Source: Acidobacteriota bacterium
GTDB lineage: Bacteria > Acidobacteriota > JAAYUB01 > JAMOQF01
Assembly: GCA_027040585.1 (NCBI GenBank)
Contig: JALULU010000380.1
Location: 1-5,859 of the forward strand
Direction: 5' to 3'
DNA: 5,859 bases
Part shown: in pieces, positions 1-5,859 of the stretch
Numbering within the stretch: the stretch's first letter is position 1
Layout: each line of letters begins with the position of its first letter
Notes under the pieces: generated by a model
Database searches by the model: none
Told to the model about the DNA's origin: nothing
What the model saw: the letters and a program-made list of their open reading frames with translations, nothing else
Position numbers and translations under genes: made by a program

Positions 1-1055
1 TCAAATTTTTCTTTAAACAGTTTCTTTGCGTTTTTCTTCTTTCTTTTTAAAATTTCTAAATCACATATTTCCTCAACAACTTTATTTAAATCTTTTATAT
101 CTTTTACGTTCCATCCTGCATCATATCTTTCTATAAAACCTGACATTGTTGTAAAATCCACAGAGATTATTGGAAGTCCACAATTTAGATAATCAATATT
201 TCTAAAAGAAAAGGAAAGTTCCCTTTCAACGTTTCTTTCAAAGAGATCAAAGGCAAGATGACTCTCTCCATATTTTTTTAAGAGCTCAGAATATGGTAAA
301 AATTCTGAAATAATTACATTTCTTTTAGTTTCAATTTCCTTGAAACCCTCTTTATATTTTTTTGATTTTATTCTAAATGGATATTTCCCTTTAAAAATAG
401 TGAGCTCAATTTCTTCACTTTTATTTTCAATTATTTCAATAAATCTTTTCAAATATTTTGAGGGGTCAATCCATGGCCAGGAAATTCCTCCCATTACAAC
501 TTTCACAGGTTTAGTTATATTATTGCTATCTATATTGATATTTTTTGAAGAGATGGGAAGTATTTTTATTCTTTCTTCTTTTATATCAAATCCTGAGCAC
601 ATAAGTAGATTTAAATAGTATGCCTTTTGTCTTTCTGTGGAACAGATTAAATAATCGCATTGAGATATTCTTGTGGTGAACTTAAAAAACCATTCCTCAA
701 AAGAAAGATCTTGAAATGTATATTCAATAAGGGATGGAGCAATAAAATCCCCTATGACAATGAAATCACTTTTAGTTCCCTTTAAAAATTCTAAATTTTC
801 TCCCTGAATGAAAATAACTGCATCTGGAGTTTCTTTTCTTATTTTATCTATAAAATCTACCTTTTCATCGTAGATAAGTACCTCGTTTCTATCTATTTTT
901 GTATTATCCTTGATAAAATCTTTCTGAATAAGATATTTGACTTCAAAGTCTTTTTCTCTTAATGTGTTTCCCAGTGAATATGCTCTTAAACTATTGCCGG
1001 TTACAACTTTTTTAGGATTATAAAAAGGACCGTGGATGTTGATTAATACATTCAT
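1..1055 (-). CDS. Glycosyltransferase, GT-B type (3' end cut by window edge)
   Basis: The frame is open from an ATG at 1055 to the left edge: 351 codons are visible and the C-terminus is missing. It probably transfers a sugar from an activated donor to a growing surface polysaccharide at the cytoplasmic face of the inner membrane. The start (MNVLINIHGPF) is the first beta strand of a Rossmann-like domain, followed by a G-N-S-L-R-A-Y-S-L segment typical of GT-B enzymes. The second domain opens near residues 188-199 (MGGISWPWIDPS). Its donor-site region is at about 277-295 (ERELSFSFRN, then CGLP), with the acidic-plus-Arg pattern and G-L-P turn found in glycosyltransferases of O-antigen clusters, followed by an aromatic AGW motif. 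The start is supported by AAAAGGT at 1062-1068. No intrinsic terminator separates it from wzt 44 bp upstream, so co-transcription is likely. The exact GT family, donor and acceptor cannot be told from sequence alone. Confidence 0.8.
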   Translation of the reverse strand, partial: MNVLINIHGPFYNPKKVVTGNSLRAYSLGNTLREKDFEVKYLIQKDFIKDNTKIDRNEVLIYDEKVDFIDKIRKETPDAVIFIQGENLEFLKGTKSDFIVIGDFIAPSLIEYTFQDLSFEEWFFKFTTRISQCDYLICSTERQKAYYLNLLMCSGFDIKEERIKILPISSKNINIDSNNITKPVKVVMGGISWPWIDPSKYLKRFIEIIENKSEEIELTIFKGKYPFRIKSKKYKEGFKEIETKRNVIISEFLPYSELLKKYGESHLAFDLFERNVERELSFSFRNIDYLNCGLPIISVDFTTMSGFIERYDAGWNVKDIKDLNKVVEEICDLEILKRKKKNAKKLFKEKF

Positions 1056-1099
1056 TTTTTTACCTTTTTGAAAATAGTGTTAAATTTAAAATATTTAAA

Positions 1100-2374
1100 T
1101 TATTTTGTCAAATAAGAGGGGAATTTTTTAGCCGCTTTTTCAATTGTTCTACCATCTTTAAATACATATTTATATCTGTGAGGTATGTAACATATGCCCT
1201 CATCTCTTCTTCCTGATGCAACTCTCAATTTATATAATCTGTTATGGAAGTCATATGGATGTAAATCTCTGGGACAATAAATTCCAACTGAAATTTCATA
1301 TTCGCCTGCCATAAGTGGACATTCAGGAAAGATTACATCTAAATATCCTTCACCTTTAATATATTCTAAACTTGTTTCATCTTTTGCTGAAGATGATCCA
1401 TAACAGAGAACACCATCATTTCTCCATATAGAAACTCCCATATTTGGTGTTTCAACCCTTTCATGTGCTATAAAGTGTAATCTGACAATTAACGTTTCGT
1501 TGAATTTAAAAAGGTCCTTTTTTTCTCCTTTCTCATTTAAAAATTCCACTTTGACAATTTCTGCTTCTCTTGTACCCTGGCGTGTGATTTTTGGTATTTC
1601 GCCAGACTCATCTTGATTGTCAAGCCCCAGACTTTTCCCAATTCTCGCCCTCTGAAAGTTTAGATAATCTTCTGTAACTCTTACACTGTCCCCTATTCTT
1701 CTCATTTTTCCATTATCAAGCCACATTACCCTATCACACAAACCTCTCACTGCATTAATTGAATGTGAAACAAAAATAACAGTCTTTCCCTGTTCTCTAA
1801 ACTCTTTAATTTTTTTATAACATTTACTCTGAAAATATTCATCACCAACAGCTAAAATTTCATCTATTAGAAGAATTTCTGGATCAGTGTTTATTGCGAC
1901 AGAAAAGCCAAGTCTCATAAACATTCCCGTCGAATAAATTTTTATAGGTCTATCTATAAAATCACCAAGTTCTGAAAACTCTATTATCTTATCCATTCTT
2001 TGATCAGTTTCTTCCTTGGTCATACCTAAAATGGAACAGTTCATGTAAATATTATCCCTTCCAGTAAACTCATGGTGAAACCCTGCTCCAAGTTCCATAA
2101 GAGCGGAAACTCTTCCTTTTACAGTTATTTTGCCTTTAGTTGGTTTTGAAATTCCTGAAATTAGTCTCAATAGAGTTGATTTTCCAGCCCCATTGCTTCC
2201 AATAAAGCCAAAGGATTCTCCCCTCTTGACGTTAAATGAAATATTTTTAAGTGCCCATAGTTCGGTATGGTATTTTTTCCTTCCAAAAGAGATGAGTTCC
2301 TTAACCCTATCAAAAGGATGAGGGTAGATATCATATTTTTTACTTATGTTATTTGCCTCTATTACGTATTCCAT
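1100..2374 (-). CDS. wzt: Wzt-type ABC transporter ATPase for polysaccharide (O-antigen) export
   Basis: 424-residue ATPase that would power export of a finished, lipid-linked polysaccharide across the inner membrane together with a Wzm-type permease. The nucleotide-binding domain occupies about residues 1-245: Walker A GSNGAGKST at 59-67, the ELGAGF segment at 94-99 followed by TGRDN, signature YSTGM at 147-151, Walker B ILLIDE at 167-172, D-loop LAVGD at 174-178, and H-loop His204. YS(S/T)GM followed by RLxFS is characteristic of the Wzt/TagH/KpsT branch. Residues about 260-415 form a second domain starting near RQGTREAEI. In Wzt proteins this is a beta-sandwich that recognises the modified end of the glycan, and its presence and the total length favour Wzt over KpsT or TagH. 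The ATG lies one base after the pepF stop (TAAAATG) and has only a weak AAAG-like Shine-Dalgarno, so translation is probably coupled. No Wzm permease is in the window. Confidence 0.9.
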   Translation of the reverse strand: MEYVIEANNISKKYDIYPHPFDRVKELISFGRKKYHTELWALKNISFNVKRGESFGFIGSNGAGKSTLLRLISGISKPTKGKITVKGRVSALMELGAGFHHEFTGRDNIYMNCSILGMTKEETDQRMDKIIEFSELGDFIDRPIKIYSTGMFMRLGFSVAINTDPEILLIDEILAVGDEYFQSKCYKKIKEFREQGKTVIFVSHSINAVRGLCDRVMWLDNGKMRRIGDSVRVTEDYLNFQRARIGKSLGLDNQDESGEIPKITRQGTREAEIVKVEFLNEKGEKKDLFKFNETLIVRLHFIAHERVETPNMGVSIWRNDGVLCYGSSSAKDETSLEYIKGEGYLDVIFPECPLMAGEYEISVGIYCPRDLHPYDFHNRLYKLRVASGRRDEGICYIPHRYKYVFKDGRTIEKAAKKFPSYLTK

Positions 2375-2375
2375 T

Positions 2376-4244
2376 TTATTCTTTATTTTTTATTTTTAAC
2401 CATAATTTATGGGCAGCTTCAATATTTTCTTTCATTACTTCAATAAGTTTTAATTCAGGCTCGCCACTTTTCAAATCTGCTCCTGCAGATTTTAGTAGTT
2501 CAAGTGGTGGTTTTGAACAGCCGCTTTTTAACATATTTAAATATCTTTCCCTTGCGCCCTTTTCCCCGGATAAAATTTTTTCAGCAATTACTGTTGCAGC
2601 AGAAATACTTGTTGCATATTGATATACGTAGAAATTCATATAAAAGTGGGGAATATATGACCATTCAATTCCATAAAGGTTGTCAATTTTTACTGAGCCA
2701 TCAGGGGTTTCATAGTACTTTTTTAAAATTTTAAGATAAGTCTTTGAAAGTAGATCCTCTGTGAGTGGGGTACCCTTTTCAATGTATTGATGAATTTTCA
2801 ATTCAAATTCGGCGAACATTGTCTGCCTGAAGAAGGTGTTTCTAAGCATTTCAAGATAGTTTAAAATTAGAAAGAGTTTTTCCCTGTCATTTTTTATATT
2901 TTTTACCATATATCTTTCAAGTAGTGTTTCATTTAAAGTAGATGCAACTTCTGCAACAAATATTGAATATTCTGAATTAATATAAGGTTGGTTTGTATTT
3001 GAAAGGTATGAGTGCATTGCGTGTCCAAATTCATGTGCCATAGTTGTTAAACTTTCATAGTCATTATTGTAGTTTATAAATACATATGGATGAGCATCAT
3101 AACAGGCATCACTATATGCTCCTCCGGCTTTTCCAATATTTGGATAGGCATCCATCCATCTTGATTCAAAAGCTTTTTTTAATTCAGTAGTGTATTTTTT
3201 CCCAAGTGGTGAAAGTGCTTTTAATATTATTTTTTTACCCTCTTCAATTGGGAATGTATAATTTCCCGGGACCACATCGGCATAAAAATCATAGTACCTC
3301 ATCACTTTTAGTCCCATTATTTCTTTTTTAAGTTTCAGATATTCATGTAGAACGTTTAAATTTTTGTTGACCACTTTGATTAAGTTTTCGTAAACCTCTG
3401 TATCTATGTTATTTGGGAAAAGAGACGCTTCTAAACAGGAGTTATAATTTCTAACTTTAGATTTAATATAGTGTAGTTTTACCTCTTCATTTAAGATTGA
3501 AGCGTTTGTGTGTCCGAATTGTTTTAATTTTTTAAAAAATGCCTCAAAGACTTTTTTTCTGTCATTTCTGTTTTTAGCACTTCTATATTTTACATAATTT
3601 GGCTGGTTAATAACAACTTTAGAACCATCGGAAAGCTTAATTGTGGGGAATTTAATATCGGCATAGCTTAATTTAGAATATATTGTTTCAGGGTCATCTG
3701 ATATCAAGGAAAAACTTGCGAGCATATGTTCACTTTTTTCAGAGAGTATATGTTTTTTTAATCTTCTAATATTAGTTAAATATTCTCTATAAGTTTTTAA
3801 AGGTTTAAAATTTAGGAAATTTTTAAAATTTTTTTCAGTCATCCTTGCAATTTCAGGTTCAAAGAATGAAACTTCTTTAGAATAAGATGAGTATAAAAAC
3901 CCCGCTTTCCCAACCAATTCACTACTTTTAGAGTTTCTCAAATCTACATCTTGAGAAAGGTGAGCATATAGATAAAGTTTAGAAAGTTTTCTTTCAATTT
4001 TGTCTTTAAATGTTAAAAATTTATATAAATTTTCAGGACTTTTCAAAAGATCTTTTTTGTAATTTTTTATCTGTTTAATTTCTTTTTCAACTGCCATGTA
4101 ATCGTTTTCCCAATCAGGAATTGTCTTATAAAGTGGTGATAAATCCCATTTATATTTTGTAGGGATTTTAGACCTTTCAGTAAGTGACAATCCGAATGTC
4201 AAAAAGAGTAAAAGAATAGTAAATGTTAAAAAAATTTTATTCAT
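2376..4244 (-). CDS. pepF: M3-family zinc metallopeptidase, oligoendopeptidase F, with predicted signal peptide
   Basis: 622-residue zinc peptidase of the thimet oligopeptidase clan (M3B), which cleaves short peptides. The metal site is HEFGH at 404-408, with His404 and His408 as ligands and Glu405 as catalytic base. The third ligand is Glu432 in FVAEVASTLNE, 28 residues after His404, close to the spacing in thimet oligopeptidase. A second family hallmark is IPHFYMNFYVYQY around His533-Tyr543, which supplies substrate-contacting His and Tyr residues. The family core begins near residue 29 (KYKWDLSPLY). In front of it is a signal-peptide-like extension: Lys3, hydrophobic residues about 4-19, and a possible cleavage after GLS (18-20), with no lipobox Cys. 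The start is well supported by GGGAG six bases before the ATG, inside the 3' end of msrA (8-bp overlap). Most PepF enzymes are cytoplasmic, so the export signal is unusual. The family assignment is firm; the location is inferred. Confidence 0.94.
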   Translation of the reverse strand: MNKIFLTFTILLLFLTFGLSLTERSKIPTKYKWDLSPLYKTIPDWENDYMAVEKEIKQIKNYKKDLLKSPENLYKFLTFKDKIERKLSKLYLYAHLSQDVDLRNSKSSELVGKAGFLYSSYSKEVSFFEPEIARMTEKNFKNFLNFKPLKTYREYLTNIRRLKKHILSEKSEHMLASFSLISDDPETIYSKLSYADIKFPTIKLSDGSKVVINQPNYVKYRSAKNRNDRKKVFEAFFKKLKQFGHTNASILNEEVKLHYIKSKVRNYNSCLEASLFPNNIDTEVYENLIKVVNKNLNVLHEYLKLKKEIMGLKVMRYYDFYADVVPGNYTFPIEEGKKIILKALSPLGKKYTTELKKAFESRWMDAYPNIGKAGGAYSDACYDAHPYVFINYNNDYESLTTMAHEFGHAMHSYLSNTNQPYINSEYSIFVAEVASTLNETLLERYMVKNIKNDREKLFLILNYLEMLRNTFFRQTMFAEFELKIHQYIEKGTPLTEDLLSKTYLKILKKYYETPDGSVKIDNLYGIEWSYIPHFYMNFYVYQYATSISAATVIAEKILSGEKGARERYLNMLKSGCSKPPLELLKSAGADLKSGEPELKLIEVMKENIEAAHKLWLKIKNKE

Positions 4245-4788
4245 CTTCTTCTCCCAGAATTTTTCTTATTTTGCTTCTAAATTTATTCGTAAACTCAACT
4301 CTACCAGAGGAGTTTTTATAAAACCTGTAATTTAGGGAACAAGTTCTAAAATATTCCTGGTGATATTTTTCAGCTTCGTAAAATTTTTTTTCTGGAATAA
4401 GTTTAACAACTATTTCTTTGTTAAAAATCTGTGAATCTGAAAGTTTTTTTAAGAGTTTTTCAGCTATTTTTTTTTGATCTTCATTTGAGTAAAAAATAGC
4501 AGATCTATACTGCGAACCTTTATCAATAAATTGGCCACTATCATCTGTTGGGTCAATGTTAGATAGAAATTCAATTAGTAAATTTTTATAATTTATTTTT
4601 TTTTCATCATATTTCACTAAAATTGCTTCATAGTGCCCGGTTTTCCCACTTTTAACTTCCTCATATGAAGGATTTTTCACTTTCCCACCTGTGTAGCCAC
4701 ATTTAACGTCAATAACACCATCAATCTTTCTGAAGGATTCTTCCATACACCAAAAACAACCACCTGCAAATATTGCTTTCTCTGTCAT
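4237..4788 (-). CDS. msrA: Peptide methionine sulfoxide reductase MsrA
   Basis: 183-residue enzyme that reduces the S epimer of methionine sulfoxide in proteins and as free amino acid, repairing oxidative damage. The catalytic motif is GCFWCME with nucleophile Cys11. It is followed by GYTGG (31-35), GHYEA with the acid residue Glu54, and the DPT...GQF.DKGSQYRSAIFY block (79-100), which supplies Asp and Tyr of the active site. HQEYF occurs near the C-terminus. Cys14 and Cys150 (just after HQEYF) are candidate resolving cysteines; Cys30, in VKCGY, is where Ser is common. There is no signal peptide and no fused MsrB domain. An ATG at 4788 and a TTG at 4791 are adjacent (TTGATG). AAAGGT at 4800-4805 is slightly better spaced for the TTG, but I prefer the ATG; the difference is one residue. 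It is the first gene of the minus-strand operon and overlaps pepF by 8 bp. The coding strand contains two A9 runs. Confidence 0.96.
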   Translation of the reverse strand: MTEKAIFAGGCFWCMEESFRKIDGVIDVKCGYTGGKVKNPSYEEVKSGKTGHYEAILVKYDEKKINYKNLLIEFLSNIDPTDDSGQFIDKGSQYRSAIFYSNEDQKKIAEKLLKKLSDSQIFNKEIVVKLIPEKKFYEAEKYHQEYFRTCSLNYRFYKNSSGRVEFTNKFRSKIRKILGEEDE

Positions 4789-4820
4789 CAATGTTAATTA
4801 CCTTTAAAAAGTAAATTTGT

Positions 4821-4849
4821 TTTATACCATTTTAAAGCGTTTATTTCAA
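4821..4849 (-). promoter_or_regulatory. Sigma70-like promoter of the msrA-pepF-wzt-glycosyltransferase operon
   Basis: On the minus strand, TTGAAA (-35, at 4844-4849) and TATAAA (-10, at 4821-4826) are separated by exactly 17 bp. TGG directly before the -10 gives an extended -10 (TGnTATAAA). The expected transcription start, near 4814, would leave a leader of about 25 nt that includes the msrA Shine-Dalgarno. AT-rich DNA yields chance matches, but spacing and position fit well. Confidence 0.65.
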
Positions 4850-4889
4850 TAGAAATGGGGTATTGTCTTTACTACAATTTACCTAATTC

Positions 4890-4918
4890 TTGACTAAATG
4901 TCCTTTTTTTAGTTTAAT
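4890..4918 (+). promoter_or_regulatory. Sigma70-like promoter of the tRNA-Pro / acylphosphatase / apt unit
   Basis: TTGACT at 4890-4895 and TTTAAT at 4913-4918 are separated by exactly 17 bp. The expected start near 4925 lies about 11 nt before the mature tRNA 5' end at 4936. The two -35 boxes of the divergent promoters are about 40 bp apart. I see no second promoter before the acylphosphatase, so this one probably serves all three genes. Confidence 0.65.
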
Positions 4919-4935
4919 TTACTTTAAATTCTATA

Positions 4936-5010
<75 letters not shown>

Positions 5011-5022
5011 TAAATTTATAAA

Positions 5023-5295
5023 GTGAAAACCTATATTTTTAAAATATATGGAAGAGTTCAGGGTGTAGGGTATAGGTATTTTGCCCTTCAGAAGGCAAAT
5101 CTTTTGAATGTAAAAGGATTTGTAAAAAATATGTATGATGGATCTGTGTATGTTGTAGCACAGGGAGATGAAAAGAATATAGATATTTTTAAAGAATATT
5201 TGAAAAAAGGTCCTAATTTTTCAAATGTGGAAAGAATAAAAATTGAGGTAGTGTATTTAGAAGATAAATACAACAATTTTAATATTGAGGTGTAA
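5023..5295 (+). CDS. acyP: Acylphosphatase
   Basis: 90-residue enzyme, the normal full length of the family, that hydrolyses acyl phosphates such as acetyl phosphate or 1,3-bisphosphoglycerate to carboxylate and phosphate. The signature YGRVQGVGYR (9-18) holds the phosphate-binding loop and catalytic Arg18. The second signature, GFVKNMYDGSVYVVAQG (32-48), holds catalytic Asn36. The rest follows the ferredoxin-like alpha/beta sandwich, ending with a short strand (NFNIEV). The start is a GTG, chosen because the family begins directly with this first beta strand and no ATG lies in frame nearby. It sits only 12 bases after the tRNA 3' end, and those bases (TAAATTTATAAA) contain no Shine-Dalgarno. 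Its last codons contain the ribosome-binding site of apt, three bases downstream. The physiological substrate of bacterial acylphosphatases is generally uncertain. Confidence 0.95.
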   Translation: MKTYIFKIYGRVQGVGYRYFALQKANLLNVKGFVKNMYDGSVYVVAQGDEKNIDIFKEYLKKGPNFSNVERIKIEVVYLEDKYNNFNIEV

Positions 5296-5298
5296 AAA

Positions 5299-5823
5299 AT
5301 GTATGAAGAATTGAAAAAAGTTATAAGAGAAGTACCTGATTTTCCGAAAAAGGGAATCCTTTTTTATGACATAACAACTTTACTCAAAGATGAAAATGGG
5401 TTTAAAAAGACAATTGAAATATTGAAAGAATGGTATGAGAAAAAAGATTTTAATAAAATTGTTGCCATAGAGTCCAGAGGTTTTATTTTTGGAGCTGCTT
5501 TGAGCTATGCTTTAGGGAAATCTTTTATTCCAGTCAGAAAACCGGGAAAACTTCCAGCAGAAACAGTTAAAAAGGAATACTCACTTGAATATGGAACAGA
5601 CGCAATAGAGATTCACAGGGATGCCATAGAAAAAGGCGATAAAGTTATAATAATAGATGATTTACTTGCAACTGGAGGGACAGCAAAAGCTGTTGTGGAT
5701 CTGGTAGAGGAAATGGGGGGTGAAATTGTGAGTTTAGGATTTGTGATAGAACTTACTTTTTTAAATGGAAGGGAAAAATTAAAGGAGAAGGACATATTTT
5801 CAATTTTAAAATATGATGAATAA
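5299..5823 (+). CDS. apt: Adenine phosphoribosyltransferase
   Basis: 174-residue purine-salvage enzyme that converts adenine and PRPP to AMP and pyrophosphate in the cytoplasm. The type I phosphoribosyltransferase PRPP loop is VIIIDDLLATGGTA at 116-129, with the paired acids Asp120-Asp121 and the ATGGT loop. Upstream are the N-terminal base-binding segment (GILFYDITTLL, 19-29), ESRGF at 58-62, and VRKPGKLP at 79-86, all diagnostic for Apt rather than for xanthine or hypoxanthine enzymes. EYSLEYG follows, in the flexible catalytic loop region. The length is typical. The ATG start is supported by GAGGTG at 5287-5292, six bases upstream and inside the acylphosphatase gene, so the two are co-transcribed. 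Two of its five prolines (16 and 82) use CCG, a codon nearly absent from the other genes here. A terminator follows the stop within seven bases. Confidence 0.96.
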   Translation: MYEELKKVIREVPDFPKKGILFYDITTLLKDENGFKKTIEILKEWYEKKDFNKIVAIESRGFIFGAALSYALGKSFIPVRKPGKLPAETVKKEYSLEYGTDAIEIHRDAIEKGDKVIIIDDLLATGGTAKAVVDLVEEMGGEIVSLGFVIELTFLNGREKLKEKDIFSILKYDE

Positions 5824-5829
5824 GGGATG

Positions 5830-5859
5830 AGAGGCTCCATTTCGGAGCCTCTTTCATTT
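5830..5859 (+). terminator. Intrinsic terminator after apt
   Basis: AGAGGCTCC (5830-5838) and GGAGCCTCT (5844-5852) form a perfect 9-bp stem around the loop ATTTC. The tail TTTCATTT is T-rich but interrupted, and the window ends within it. It lies seven bases after the apt stop and closes the tRNA-acyP-apt unit. Confidence 0.85.

Noticed and set aside
340..618. Plus-strand open frame of 92 codons
   Set aside because: It lies entirely inside the glycosyltransferase coding region on the other strand, is hydrophobic and Ser/Ile/Phe-rich as expected of an antisense frame of Lys/Glu-rich coding DNA, and matches no family I know.
2130..2734. Plus-strand open frames opposite wzt and pepF
   Set aside because: They are antisense to strongly conserved motifs of the minus-strand genes, have no clear ribosome-binding sites and no recognisable domains.
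4862..4878. ATTGT-N7-ACAAT inverted repeat as a named operator
   Set aside because: Five-base arms in AT-rich DNA are weak evidence and do not match a PerR, Fur or other consensus I can recall, so it is mentioned only within the divergent-promoter finding.
4801..4935. Riboswitch or structured leader upstream of msrA or the tRNA
   Set aside because: The predicted leaders are only about 25 and 11 nt long, too short for a riboswitch, and no stable hairpin is visible.
5088..5276. Minus-strand open frame opposite the acylphosphatase
   Set aside because: It is antisense to a complete, well-conserved gene and has no recognisable product.
5613..5840. Minus-strand open frame opposite the end of apt
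   Set aside because: It is a shadow of the PRPP-loop region of apt, and its start lies in the terminator hairpin.

Overview
The window is AT-rich bacterial DNA that is almost fully coding. Everything I can recognise belongs to known families, and I do not see an undescribed system. The bacterial assignment rests on purine-rich Shine-Dalgarno sequences at most starts, two sigma70-like promoters with 17-bp spacers, an intrinsic terminator, and bacterial gene families. A Wzt-type ATPase with a C-terminal carbohydrate-binding domain beside a glycosyltransferase suggests a cell that exports a surface glycan, most likely the O-antigen of a diderm. The proteins are rich in Lys, Glu and Ile. The only tRNA has 49 G/C bases out of 75 (about 65%) in an otherwise very AT-rich sequence, which is compatible with a thermophilic lineage but does not prove it. 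I cannot name the taxon.

Layout. A compact divergent promoter region (about 4789-4935) splits the window in two. To the left, on the minus strand, four genes are packed head to tail: msrA (methionine sulfoxide reductase A), an M3-family oligoendopeptidase F with an apparent signal peptide, wzt (ATPase of an O-antigen-type ABC exporter), and a glycosyltransferase that runs off the left edge. msrA and pepF overlap by 8 bp, one base separates pepF from wzt, and 44 bp separate wzt from the glycosyltransferase, so they probably form one operon read from a promoter at 4821-4849. To the right, on the plus strand, come tRNA-Pro(CGG), a small acylphosphatase and adenine phosphoribosyltransferase (apt). 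They appear to share a promoter at 4890-4918 and end at a terminator at 5830-5852.

How the genes fit together. The minus-strand operon joins protein repair (MsrA), peptide degradation (PepF) and surface-polysaccharide assembly and export (Wzt, glycosyltransferase). The permease partner of Wzt is not in the window. The plus-strand unit combines a tRNA, an acyl-phosphate hydrolase and purine salvage. This looks like compact genome organisation rather than one pathway. The points most worth checking are the predicted export of the PepF-like peptidase, the tRNA-mRNA transcript in which the acylphosphatase has only a 12-nt leader without a Shine-Dalgarno sequence, the absence of Wzm next to Wzt, and the clustering of the rare CCG codon in apt just downstream of the tRNA that reads it.
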